A stretch of 64,000 nt of DNA from Pogona vitticeps (lineage: Eukaryota > Chordata > Lepidosauria > Squamata > Agamidae), in contig NC_135785.1 of assembly GCF_051106095.1 (NCBI RefSeq), positions 186,572,045 through 186,636,044 on the forward strand, read 5' to 3'. The position numbers were made by a program, and so were the translations under genes. Under the pieces are notes generated by a model. That model did no database searches and was not told where the DNA came from. It was given only the letters and a program-made list of their open reading frames with translations. This document shows positions 46,601-57,945 of the stretch, piece by piece; position 1 is the first letter of the stretch, and each line of letters begins with the position of its first letter.

Positions 46601-48969
46601 CTTGATATTGTTGCTTGGCGAGTGAAGGGTTCTGCTGTGATGATTGATAGGATGGTTCATGTTGTTGCTGCTTACTGTACCAAAAGGGCTGGTACTGAGT
46701 AGAAGACTAGTACGGTGTTTTCTTGTACGTTGACTTTTGGTACCTGTACGGTTGGTATGGTACGTATGACTTAGCTGTCTTTCCCATTTTATGGATATTT
46801 TCCATAATGTCGTCAGTTTTGGAATTGAAGAGACCTATACCGTCAAAAGGAAGGTCTTCGATTTTGGCTTTGGTATCATCCAAGATGTTAGCAGCCCTAA
46901 TCCAAGCATATCGTCTGAGGGCTATGGCTGTCAGCATGGATTTGGAAGCAGTTTCAGCGGTATGCTTTGCTGCCACCATTTGCTGTCTGGTGAGGGTGTT
47001 AGCCTCCTCATAGGTATTGAGCACCTCAGTTTTTGAAGGATCGGGAAGAGATTGCAATATAGGAAGAATCTTGTTCCACAAGTGCTTCTGGTACGCACCC
47101 ATCGCCACTTGATAATTTGAGATTTTTATCAGTAAGGGAGCCAGCGCATAAAGTTTTTTACCAAGGGAATCAGTGTTTCTTCCCTCTTTATTAACTGGAG
47201 TTATTGTGGCTCTACTGCGGGACTTGCATTGGGTAGCCTCAACAACGATGGAGTTAGGCATAGGATGTTTAGTGAGGAAGTCAGAGTCTGATCTGTGAGT
47301 CTTACAGTGATGCTCAATTTTGCGGGGGACTTGGAGAGTCGAAGGAGACTTGTCCCAGGAAGTCTTGACCAGATCGAAAAGCGCTGGTATGAGGCTCTGA
47401 CTAGGAGGAGAGGACTTGTCCTGCTCCATATCGTGAAAGATTAAGTCCTTTTCTTGTTATGGTATCTGTGCATCAAGGTGCAGAGTTTTTGCCATTCGTA
47501 TAATGAGCTGAGCATAGGATGTAAAATCCTCCATAGGTACTTGGGAGGAGGTTCCCGCGGTGCCTTCATTGGCAACATCAAGGTCAGTGGAGACTGAGGA
47601 ACCATCATCATGGAACGACACAGAAGTGAAAGAAGAAGAGTGATGTGGTAGCAGATCTCTCGGTACTGGCTCAGCATCAGATTGGGTAGACTGAGAAAGG
47701 TTCTGTATCGTGTCTCTCAGGACCAGAGTATAGTGTAGTAGTTTGTACTGTAGGGTGGCTCCTACTGCGTCTGGCGCGCTTTGGAGGCACAGGAGGAGCC
47801 GTGGATGATGGCCTCTTCCGAGAACGAGGGGCTGGGGTGTAGGCAGGTCCCCTTGATGTCTTGGGCGAACTTCCGATGGCGGAGCCGTGGAAGGGTACCA
47901 GGATGGATGTGGGCAAGACGATCCACTGTAGTCGCCTGAATATCTGTATCCATGATATGGACAGGGTTGGTACGGAGCAAAGAATGGATGGCCGTATGGT
48001 GGTGGGCCCTGTGGGTGATATCGATCCTCGATACGATGAGGTTGGTAAGGAAAGACATGTTTGCATTTCTCCATATGCTTCTTAGGAGCGCACGAAGCAA
48101 ACTCCTGTTCCAATTGAGTCTCCGTATCTGCCCGCCCTGAAGATTGAGGGCTAAGAGGGGCAATGGCCAAGCTGGAAGTTTCGACAGCCCCAAAATGGCC
48201 GGAGCTTGGCGACATGCTCACGATATCTTGAGATGTTTGGGCTGGAAAAATAGCCTGTTCCTCCATGTCCGAAAGACCGACCCCTCTCTCGAGGAATCCT
48301 CCTATAGTAGGGAGCTGTGGGAAGAGGCAAAGGGACAGCTATAGATGTTTTCTTTTGCTTCTTAGTCTTTTCCTTGTCTCTTTTTAGCAGGAACAACGGA
48401 CCGCGACGGAGCCTTGGTAGTGACCGGCTTAGGCGGCTTAATCAAGTCCTTGGGCTTAGCCAGCAAAGGAGCCGAGGTAAGTGACGGTTGCTCAACCAGA
48501 CTAGGAGCAGATTTAGGAGTCTCCGTGCGTGGAGTCGATGTAGGGAGAACAGCAGCTTCCATAGTAAGAGTCTTTTCATAAAGAAAGGAACGAAGCCACT
48601 GGAGCCGAAGTTTAATGGCCTGTTTAGACAGGCTCCTGCACGCTGTGCATGACTGGGTGCGGTGGGATTCCTCCAGACAAAACAAACACTGGTCATGCCT
48701 GTCTGTTAAGGGTATTTTTCATGAACAGTGCACTGTTTGAAGCCCTGAGGGGCCATAAAAGAAAAGAAAAAAACAAAAGATAAAAAGGAGAAAATGGAGG
48801 GGGAATCCGTTGTGGAACGGGGGGAAAGCGTGAAGGGTGATAGAACGGAGAAAAAATTGTTTGCCAAGTTCTAATGCACCAGATACAGAAAAAATAAAAT
48901 AGAATCAGGCAAATCGAAAGAATTAGAGAAAAGGAAGCCTAAAAGGGCTATAACTTTCCTTAAAGTTGC

Positions 48970-49165
48970 TCTACTATTCCAAACGTCCAACTGGAACGGT
49001 GGAAAAAGAGGAACTGAAAGGAAGGTTGAGGAGGCGGAACCTATACCCTTGGGGGAGGGAACTAAATTGTTTCTTTTTTCTAAGCTCTAGAATTTTCTGA
49101 ACGTCCTGCACAGGCACAGGATAAACCCATTTGTGTGCATTCACAGAGACCACTACAAAGAAACA
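48970..49165 (-). repeat. Inverted terminal repeat of the younger DIRS, right copy
   Basis: It reads 'gaaaggaaggttgaggaggc', 'cctatacccttgggggaggg' and 'ggataaacccatttgtgtgc', the complement of the left repeat with scattered differences. Sequence of the older DIRS resumes at about 49,166. Confidence 0.82.
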
Positions 49166-50337
49166 TCCGTTTTGTTCTCTAAAATTGAGATGGTGTTGTA
49201 GATCTGAAGAGACTTGTAGGTGGAAGGGAAGTAAACAGTTGAGCATGGCTATGGTCAAGACACATTTGCCATGGATGATAGCGTGCCAGGTAGTCAAATG
49301 TAGTCCTAAAGGCAGGATGTTATTTTGTGAAGAAAAACTCAAAGGGATGTTGGGCAAAACTAGGTGCATCATCGCTGTGCCGTCGCAGCTGATGTGATTT
49401 TTGCCATACTGTACCATCTGTAGCATGTCTTGCAGCATGCATCTCTTGTGTGTGGCAAGGTCAAAAGGGGATGGATTTTGTTCCACAAGAATCTGTGGTA
49501 TGCTCCCATTGACGCCTGGTAATTTGCTACTTGTATTCCTAATGCCACAGTACAGTACATTCTGCCAATTATATCCATCTTATGTGATCCCTGTTATTGA
49601 GAGTTATGTTGCAACACCTCCTTGATCTAGTTTGGGAAGCCGCCATAATTATTGTGTTAAAGTTGTGGATATTTCGGGGGGGGGGGAGTGGCTTCTTTGT
49701 TGTAGATCTTGTACAGTTTTTCAATCCTTCTAGAGGTTGTTAGCAGGGAAGATGGTTTAAGACATGACTTTTTAACCAGATCAGAGATGGTAGAATTATA
49801 TATCACACACTGGATCTGATTGTGATAGAAGTGGTCTTTGTGACTCCAGCTGAAGAGACTTGGCCATCCCGAAACATCATGTCTTAAGTATGATCGAAAA
49901 TCCTTGGGTAGGAAGGGTGGGTTTGCGTCTCCAACATCTGATTCTGGGGTGGTGTCTAGAATTGAAGGTGAGCCATCTGATTACTCGTTTTCTGAGTCAA
50001 AAGGTTGAGAGTTAGAAATGTTACCAATTTGTTTTTCCTCTTTTTCTTTAGGTACTTGAGGGTTTTTTAACAGCTGAAGAAGGAAGAGAGGCCTTGGTAA
50101 GTGTTTCTTCAGCTTCTGTGTGGTAATGTCTTTAGTGCATTTGGGCACTGGTTTTGGTGTTGATGCCAGTTTTGAAGATTGTTTGATATCATGAAAATAG
50201 TGTGCATCCTTGCTCTTAGGAACTGAAGTACAGTGGTGCCCCGCATAGCGAGGTTAATCCGTTCCGGATTAACCTTCGCTATGCGAAAACATCGCTGTAC
50301 GGGGCAGGAAAAGCCTATTGGAATGCATTAAACTTAG

Positions 50338-51316
50338 TTTAAACTTAGCTATTGTTGCCCACTCTGCTGAAGACCTCCAACAACTCATAAATCATTTTAG
50401 CAAGGCCTGCCAAGACTTTGGACTAACTATCAGCCTGAAGAAAACACAAGTCATGTGGCAGGGCGTGGACTCACCTCCCTCTATTACTATCTCCATGCAA
50501 GAACTGGAGGTTGTTCATGAATTTGTGTACCTTGGCTCAACAATCTCTGACACTCTCTCCCTAGATGTCGAGCTGGATAAACGCATTGGGAAAGCAGCTA
50601 CCATGTTCTCTAGACTCACAAAGAGAGTATGGCTTAATAAGAAGTTGACGGCATATACCAAAATACATGTCTATAGAGCCTGTGTCCTGAGCACACTCCT
50701 ATACTGCAGCGAGTCCTGGACCCTTTGTGCACGGCAGGAGAGGAAGCTGAACACCTTCCATATGCGTTGTCTCCGACGCATTTTTGGTATCACCTGGCAG
50801 GACAAAGTTCCAAATAGAGTAGTCCTAGAACGAGCTGGAATTTTCAGCATGTATACAATATTGAAACAGCGCCGTCTACGTTGGCTTGGGCACGTCGTGA
50901 GAATGGCTGATGGTCGGATTCCAAAAGATCTCCTGTATGGAGAATTAGTGAAGGGAAGCCGTCCCGGAGGGAGACCACAGCTGCGTTACAAGGACATCTG
51001 CAAGCGGGATCTGAAGGCCTTAGGAATGGACCTCAACAGATGGGAAACCTTGACGTCTGAGCGTTCAGCCTGGAGGCAGGCGGTGCATCATGGCCTCTCC
51101 CAATTTGAAGAGACACTTGTACAGCAGACCGAGGCAAAGAGGCAGTCCCGAAACAAGCAAAACCAGGGAGCTGGACAGGGGACAGATTGGATTTGTCTCC
51201 AGTGTGGAAGGGATTGTCACTCTCGAATTGGCCTTCTCAGCCACACAAGACACTGTTCCAAGACCTCCATACAGAGCACGATACCATAGTCTCTCGAGAC
51301 TGAAGGATGCCTACAT
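50338..51316 (+). mobile_element. 5'-truncated LINE fragment with a long open frame and C-terminal zinc-finger-like motif
   Basis: The open frame 50,318-51,289 begins in MITE sequence with no ATG. It encodes the end of a LINE protein from just after the YADD motif: LAIVAHSAEDLQQLINHFSK, FGLTISLKKTQVMWQ, FVYLGSTISD, RWLGHVVRMADGRIPKDLLY. It finishes with a cysteine-rich CLQCGRDCHSRIGLLSHTRHC-like end (residues about 293-313). The 3' end reads 'gagactgaaggatgcctac'. About 320 codons are open without a stop, so it is probably young. It is neither the Bov-B nor the L2/CR1 family of this window; I cannot fix its clade. Confidence 0.85.
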
Positions 51317-51375
51317 GAATGCGTTCCAATAGGCGCCAAAACTTACCCCTCCAGCGATGTTTTCGCTGGTCCGGC

Positions 51376-51423
51376 GGCCATTTTGGAGCCGCCGAACAGC
51401 TGTTCGGCGGCTCCAAAATGGCC
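51376..51423. repeat. Perfect 48-bp palindrome
   Basis: The 24-base arm starting GGCCATTTTGGAGCCGCC at 51,376 is followed with no spacer by its exact complement, ending at 51,423. It lies in the right part of the split MITE and is unusually GC-rich for the region. It could form a cruciform or an RNA hairpin. Confidence 0.93.
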
Positions 51424-52850
51424 ACCGGATGACCCGAAATGGCCCCGTCAGTGTTTTCGCGCCCTCCCCTTGCTTACTGAGGTCGCGAAAACGCTGCGGG
51501 GGGCTATTTCGGGTTGTCCGCGGCCATTAAATCGTCGGAAAGCAAGTGCGTCGATTGGGGCAGCTCCGTATAGTGATCCCCAAAAAGGGATCGCTATACG
51601 GATTCTTCGTTATACGGTGCGCTCATTAAGCGAGGCACCACTGTATTTTAGAGACTGAGCAGTGCCTGTGGGTCCCTTGGTGTCAGTGTTGATTGGATCT
51701 TGACAAAAAAGGCAATGCCAAACCTGACAAACATTGTGGTGCAATTGGTATTGAACGTCTGGATGTTGGCTTGACTCTTTGCCTTTCCTTCGGTGTCAAG
51801 GATCTTGATCACTGGGAAGCTGCTTCTTTAGGCGGCCTAGGATCTAGAATGGACAACTTTGAAACTGATCTGGATGAGCTACAATTGGTTTGGGTCCTCC
51901 ACCTACCCCCACCTGTGTCCTATAATGATAGGTGTACTGCACTGACATCAACAAATACATTGGTACACCATGGAGAGGGAGCAAAGGGCTTCTCTCACTG
52001 CACCCCTTGGTAATCAAAAAAACGGTTATGGAGGCAGTAGAAATGCCCCTCCAGTCTGTGAAAGCAATGTGGCATGGTGCTGAGATGGTATTACAGTGCA
52101 TACATGTAGTCTTTGCTGTAGCCTGGGATTGGTGTGCTTTTTATTGCCTTTTTCAGGGCAGAGACCTCCTCTCCAGTACTGTGGAAGCTGTTTCTGAAGA
52201 AGAGTGATAGGACTATAGTCAGCCTCAAGCTGTTTCACTTGGTTGTGTATTGCGCGGGCTCCCATGCGCTAGGTAGAGCTTGGCTTCCCATGTCAGGTGG
52301 CTCCACTCCAGAGAGCGGCTAAAGGCTAGTGAAGATGTACAGTCTGAGACATGTCCAAGTCCCCCTCCAAAGCTGGTCCCAAACAGACCAGGTCATCCTA
52401 ATCTTTGCTTTGAGGTGAAGTTGTGGTTAGAATTTGAGTTTCTCTAGACCTCTTAGGTTTAGGCTTTGGTTTTATCTTTTTGGCCTTGTTGTTCTCAGGA
52501 TCTATGGCCTAATTTCTTTTTGTGTGTGTGTGGAAGGTAATGTTCCTTTGGGTGTCAATGTGGATCTCAACATAGAGGGCCTGCTCTTGATATTGAGGGA
52601 ATGTGTTTGTTGTGCAAGCTGTATTTTTTTAAAAAGTGGTTCATCCTGAGATCTAGCCAGGAGGGCCTCAGATTGCATTGGTTCCATAAGCATTTGTTGC
52701 TTAAGACAGTTTTGCAGATAGCAAGGGTAGAAATCATGGTCATTGTTTGCTTGGAGATGATGTCAACTCTCTGCAGCAATTTCTCCCACAAGTAACAGTT
52801 AAGTCAGGATTGATTTTTTTTTAATGGTAACAACTGAATTTCTTGCAGAT

Positions 52851-53256
52851 CTGGCTATTCTGCCTCTGGTGCCTTATATCTGAATGTTTGGGCACATACT
52901 TTACATCAAGAAAGGCCTAGGTTTCATACCTGATGTCTTGAGTTAAAAGGGCATTTAATAGAGAGAAGGAAAACCATTGAGTGAGATCCAGAAGCAGAAC
53001 TGGTAAAGTTACTTTTTAAAATGAGTATAATAACCAGTATCCTGTCTTGTACCTTTTCCTGTACAATGGGAGTGATATCACCAGCCATAGCAAATTGGCA
53101 CCAATTAAAGGGATTTTTTTAAGAAAGTCAGAGTTTATATGAGTTTGTATCATTTTGCCTGAGTCACATGCACTCTGATATTGACCAAGGAATTCTTCAA
53201 TTAAGAGCAATCTGCCGTGGCCAGTGGCATCATTCCTGTTGCGCAGATGGGAATTA
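52851..53256. other. Intergenic stretch, unrecognised
   Basis: This may include the outermost end of the older DIRS, but no clear boundary or other feature is visible. Confidence 0.4.
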
Positions 53257-54019
53257 CAGTGGTGCTTCGCATAACGTTTGCTTCGTTTAACGTTTTTTTC
53301 GCTTAACGTTTATTTTTTCAGAGTCAGATTGTGCTTCGTATAACGTTTTTCCCTATGGGCGATTTTCACATAGCGATTTTGGGACCATGCTTCGCTTAAC
53401 GTTTTTGGTTTTAGGTCCCCTGCTTCACTTAACGATGTTCATTTTTTCAATTACAAAAGTGTCTTAACATGCTGGAAAACGGTTTTAAATGCTTGGAATC
53501 GTTAGTGCACCTTCTAAAATGTGTGCATACTTAGTTTGGCGTTGATCTGACTTTTCGTTAATTTTTTGTGAATTTTTTTCTCCCCCATAGGAAACAATGG
53601 AGCTGTCAGATTTTGACAGCTGTCAAAAGTTGGGGGGAAAAAATTCACCATAAATTAACGAAAAGTCAGATCAAAGCCAAATTAACTTTTGCATCCGTTT
53701 TAGAGGGTGCAGAAGCTAATCCAAGCATTTAAAACCATTTTTGACCCTTTTATGACACACTTAAATTTGCAAAAATTGACTTCACAAAGCCATTGAAATG
53801 TACTGAGTCGGCTTCAATACATTCCAATGGAGGAAACATTGTATCGTTTAACAATGTTTCCTATGGGTTTTTTCGCTTAAGGATGCCAATCCGTGCCTAT
53901 TGGAACGGAATAACCGGTTTCCAATGCATTCCTATGGGAAATGGTGTTTCGCATAAAGTTTTTTTCGCATAAGGTTTTTTTTTTGGAACCAATTAAAAAC
54001 GTTATGCGAGGCACCACTG
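53257..54019. mobile_element. Pogo-like MITE, 'ATAACGTTT' type
   Basis: A 763-bp element from CAGTGGTGCTTCGCATAACG to CGTTATGCGAGGCACCACTG, flanked by TA. 'Cgcttaacgttt' words recur in the outer parts. The inner part has a long inverted repeat: 'cttttcgttaattttttgtg' near 53,552 is matched by 'aaattaacgaaaagtcagat' near 53,655. Confidence 0.88.
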
Positions 54020-57000
54020 TATTATCCATGGTTGAGCTGTAGTAAGATATTGATTTAACTTGTATTCTTAAAGGCTACTTTTCACCCTGCTGTCACAGAC
54101 TAGATGACTCTAGGGAATAGAGATAAATGCCTCACCTAACTGTAAGACACCTTACTTTTTTGAAGCACCTTCTTCACTTCAATTAGTCCTATGTTTATAG
54201 GTAGTGAGCATGCCCATAGAGAGTCTGATCCTTGAGCCAAACAAGGCAAGTTATATTTTATAACTTGAAGGTGGGGAAAGAGATTCGGATAAAGAAGCCA
54301 CAAGTACATTTTTCCCCTTGCATATTTACTAGAGTAATTAAGAACGGTGTAGTTGGTAACAGCTGGAGGGCAGAGGTGCAAGGCCAAAGGATGGCAACCT
54401 TCAATATCCCTGTCTTACAGAAGTGCCTGTTGTTTTGGAGTGAAGGAGATCTATGAGTTGCAGAATGCTGAGACTGAAATTAAAGTATTTGTCACAAAGG
54501 AGATGTTTTTAATGTGGCCATGCCCTCTAGAGGACAGAAACATGTACAGCACTAGGAAATCAAGGCACGTACACAAGATACCCAACCACAAAATATACTG
54601 TTGCTCACAGCAGTCAGAAAATACCACGACATCTGACACAGTTCAAGGAAAGCTACTAAAGAAAAGTTTGGGGTGTGGAGATGCTTATTTCATTCTCAGC
54701 ATTACCAGCTTATATGGTAGAAGTCCCATCATCGCCAACTGTTCCCAAATGTCACATCTGGATTTCTCAATTAGAAATGAATACTCCTATATTCCCATAA
54801 GAAAAATGCTTTCAGTATCCTGGCAACTCTTTCCCAATCCACCTTCTGCTATGAAAGCTAACACTGAAAACTATGTAAAACCTGGTTTGGCTGTTGCATA
54901 ATTTATGCCTGCAGAAGGGTGATATCATCAGCAGGGTGTGTTTTTTGGTAATTAAGATTTTCCTGCTTATGTCCTGCAGCATTCAGACTCCCATACAACC
55001 CTTTAATCCCACGGAAACTGGGGGGTGGGATGGGGTGAAACAAGGAAATTGTTAATTACCAAAATGTCATTGAGTAGCTTCAGGTTTTGGTAACTGATTT
55101 TTCCCCCCTTTCATCCTACAGCTTCCACAAGATGAAAGTGATTACACTGGAATAGGAAAAGCTTCAAGACAAAAGTAGGAAATTATAAATTGCCAAAATC
55201 TCCCATTGATTACATTCTCACAGCATTAAGTTTCACAAGAGGATCTCTGCCAATAAAGCTCTATTACACAGGTGTGGTCAACATGCATCTCCCAGGTCCC
55301 CTATTTTTTTTTTTGAAAAGCTTTTTTAAAAGTTCATCTTTATTCTCCATAGGGATATTTACCATGCTTTGACAGCCTCCATGGCTCAAAACATGTTTTA
55401 GAATTTTTCAATTTTTAAGATAAATTCTTTTCGACCACTAGCAGGTACAAGGGGCTTTTTAAGTTAAAGGTCCCTGTTAGTTAAATCCATTTTTTTTTCA
55501 GTATACAAAAGCTCATTTCAGGCTTTACAGTACACACACTCCTGCAGTACATAACCACTGCACTAAAATTTTAAAAATAGTAAATATCTAAATTAGTCTC
55601 TTTAATCACACTTCACTTTAACCCTCAGTTTGCTAATAAATTAAAAAACAAAACAGCCCTTGTTCCCATTGACCTTGTCTGCTCCAGGCCGAAGGTCCAT
55701 AAAGCAGCATCTTACCTTCAGCAGTGGCCAGTCATGTGAAAACAGTCCCTTTTGCCTCTAAGCTTCAGATGCACTGAAGACCATGTGTACTTGCGTTAGA
55801 GCACTAGAGATTAATCAAAAATCTTTATTAATCTGAGTTTAAATTCTAATTAAATCCCTCTTTCCCATCTGTGTATAGAATACTAGCTTCAATTAAGACT
55901 TCCAAGAGCTTTGAAGAATACCGACAGCCTGGTAAAACCTGCCATGGCAGAGGTTGTACATCAGCAGCTATACGTACATCTAAACTCTTTACAGCTTTTG
56001 CAAATGAATCTGAAAAACTTCCTTGAAAACAACCAATGTGTGTCATAACAGAACCAGCACTCATGCATTTTTAAGAACAGAGTCCTATCATCAAAAAACA
56101 AAACAAAACAAAACACAGAAGACTTTCTTCAGAATAAAGAAAGTAATTTAAAACACACAGATAACCCAATTATTACCTTTTTTAAAGCGAGAAATCAGTA
56201 GTAGAAGTATTGAGAGTAGATACTGGATGTGGTTTTTACACATTGCACACAAATTTCAACTAAATGATGAGCAAAGCATTATATTTTCTAATATCTGTAA
56301 CAGAGTAATTTTGCAAAGTACCCCTGTCCTTTGCAACCTGGAAAAAAACTGGCAGATTGCATCAAAAAGATGTATGGAGCATGATTTACCATTTTTATGG
56401 GGCTTAGGAGCCAAAGAGTGTGGGCCCCTCTAAGATCCAGCAGAAGGGGATAAATGGCCACTGGACCTTGAAGTGTCAGTTCAGAAGCTTTGCAATTCAT
56501 GGACAATTTCTGGGATAAAAAAGGATGAAATAAAGTATTAACTGAAGATGAAGCAGATGAAATTTAAGTTTTCTTAAAAAGACTGATATAATAGTCTATG
56601 ATATACAGTAGAATAGCATTTCATGATATACTCTCAATAGTTCTAACTGCCATATCCTAATAACTTGCCCTGCTACCTGCATTCTTGTAACTAAGCAGTA
56701 AGTGTTGATTCTTGAGCTACTGGGACCTGTCTTTCCTGCTAACAATTAGGATAATGAAGTCTTATTTCGTAAAAGTTCCCCAATTCCTGGATCTATGAAA
56801 TTATTTTTCAGTGATTTTTGTTCTGCTCTTCCATGTTTACTTTTACTTCAAATGCAATAGGTCTCCATTGTCTCCTTATACTTTTAACACATATGCAATG
56901 TCCTATGATTATGCATTGTGATATAGTATTTACATGTAGTTCTTCTAAACTATCTAAGGCTAACAAAAGATATGAAGGACAAGGTAGAACAACATGCTGT

Positions 57001-57512
57001 CTAATCTGAAGTTAGGGTGAATATGAGGCAGAAAAAAATCACACAATACATCCCCCATCAGTGGCATTACATATATAACAAAAGCAAATAACCAACAATT
57101 TGTTGTCCTTTCTTAACACCAACATCTTATCCCTGAGGTGGCCTCCTCAATCTGTCTAATAGGAAACTAAGCCATGATTTACCCCACCCCATTTAATCTT
57201 TTAAAGAAGGTTTCAATTTCAGCAAATTGACTGCAAATAGGCTGGGACTGTGATATTATTAAAAATACACTGTTCAATGTAGACTGTTACAAAATCATTC
57301 TCAGTCAGCTACACTGACCTTCTGTAGACACTCCATGGCTACAATCCTGCTGATGCAATTACACCCCCTGGAAGTCTGATGATGTCATCAGCAATGGGTA
57401 ATTTTTAGAAATTAAACACTTATTTCTGTGCTGAGGCTTCCACAACTTACTTGTAGTCCTTTTCATCACGTGGAGGCTGAGGGCCTCTTCCTAACTTAAT
57501 TTTTACAAAATA
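54020..57512. other. Intergenic stretch without recognised features
   Basis: AT-rich sequence, poor in recognisable transposons. The 182-codon plus frame at 54,353-54,901 and the 72-codon minus frame at 55,846-56,064 show no domain I know. They could be parts of an unrecognised transcript or chance. Confidence 0.4.
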
Positions 57513-57945
57513 CAGTGGTGCCCCTCATGACAACGATAATCAGTTCCCCTGAAATCGCTGTTAAGCAAAATCGTCGTCATGTGAAAAACAATTCCCCACT
57601 GGAATGCACTGAAACCCATTTAATACGTTCCAATGGGGAAATTACCTCATGGTCCAGCGAAGATCGCCCATAGGGAAGCCATTTTCCGAGCACCGATCAG
57701 CTATTAAAATAGCTGCCCTGTGAAGCATGGGTCCGGAAAACACAGAGCAGCCTTTTTAGGAACCCTACGATCAACTGGAAAAATCATATTGTGAACAAAC
57801 GGTTCGTGAAGCACGGACCTAACCGTTGTCAAATGAAAATCCCCCATAGGAAACATCGTTTTGCGATTGCTGTGACGATCGCAAAAAAGTCACCGTCCTG
57901 CGGATTTGTCATTAAGCAGGGTCGTCGTTATGCGGGGCACCACTG
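57513..57945. mobile_element. Pogo-like MITE, 'CATGACAACGATAAT' type
   Basis: A 433-bp element from CAGTGGTGCCCCTCATGACA to GTTATGCGGGGCACCACTG, with TA on both sides. The 'cactggaatgcactgaaacc' / 'aatacgttccaatgggg' centre links it to the copy at 37,253-37,673. Confidence 0.88.

Larger units (their letters stand above)
41058..49165 (-). mobile_element. Younger DIRS-type retrotransposon nested in the older one
   Basis: Minus-strand fossil with inverted terminal repeats. Parts in DIRS order are gag-like (about 48.7-46.7 kb; FLTKHPMPNSIVVEATQ, NYQVAMGAYQKHLWNKIL), reverse transcriptase (about 46.5-45.6 kb; FPYIDDWLLVM), RNase H (about 45.5-45.2 kb; MDASPSGWGAHCQG, LVTDNTTAMHYINRQGGT) and tyrosine recombinase (about 44.7-43.7 kb; KLHTLDVRRALTFYF, IQDICKAATWSNPLTFAKHY). 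It is broken in several places but far better preserved than its host DIRS, so its insertion is more recent. A hAT element sits in its left end. About 5.8 kb remain without that insertion. Confidence 0.85.
50231..51643. mobile_element. Pogo-like MITE split by a LINE fragment, 'ATAGCGAGG' type
   Basis: Its ends are CAGTGGTGCCCCGCATAGCG and TTAAGCGAGGCACCACTG, with TA at both sides (50,229-50,230; 51,644-51,645). The left part ends near 50,335 and the right part resumes near 51,317. Without the LINE piece it is about 430 bp, the usual size of the family. It lies in the gag-side region of the older DIRS. Confidence 0.85.
38940..52850 (-). mobile_element. Old DIRS-type retrotransposon, interrupted by later insertions
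   Basis: DIRS elements are tyrosine-recombinase retrotransposons related to LTR elements. This fossil is split by a second DIRS (about 41,058-49,165) and by a MITE (50,231-51,643). Minus-strand parts in expected order are a gag-like N-terminal region near 52.6-52.8 kb, more gag-like sequence near 49.4-49.6 kb, a reverse transcriptase region near 40.77-41.05 kb (GLTPILDLTDVNSY; DWFAVINLKGAYFHI), an RNase H region near 40.06-40.27 kb (VTTDASLTGCGAHGQK), then decayed recombinase-side sequence to about 39.2 kb. The left end at 38,945-39,205 has inverted arms. It is heavily decayed with many breaks and clearly older than its inner copy. The right boundary is approximate. Confidence 0.78.

Noticed and set aside
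54353-54901. 182-codon plus-strand frame
   Set aside because: The translation has no recognisable domain and ordinary intergenic composition. No promoter or splice context was seen, so it is not listed as a gene.
55846-56064. 72-codon minus-strand frame in the intergenic region
   Set aside because: No recognised motif, no convincing splice sites and no conserved context. Length is within chance expectation for this amount of sequence.
57420-57475. Possible exon on the minus strand ending at a GTAAGT-like site ('gactacaagtaagttg')
   Set aside because: No plausible acceptor lies close upstream, the frame has no known motif, and a MITE begins within about 40 bp.
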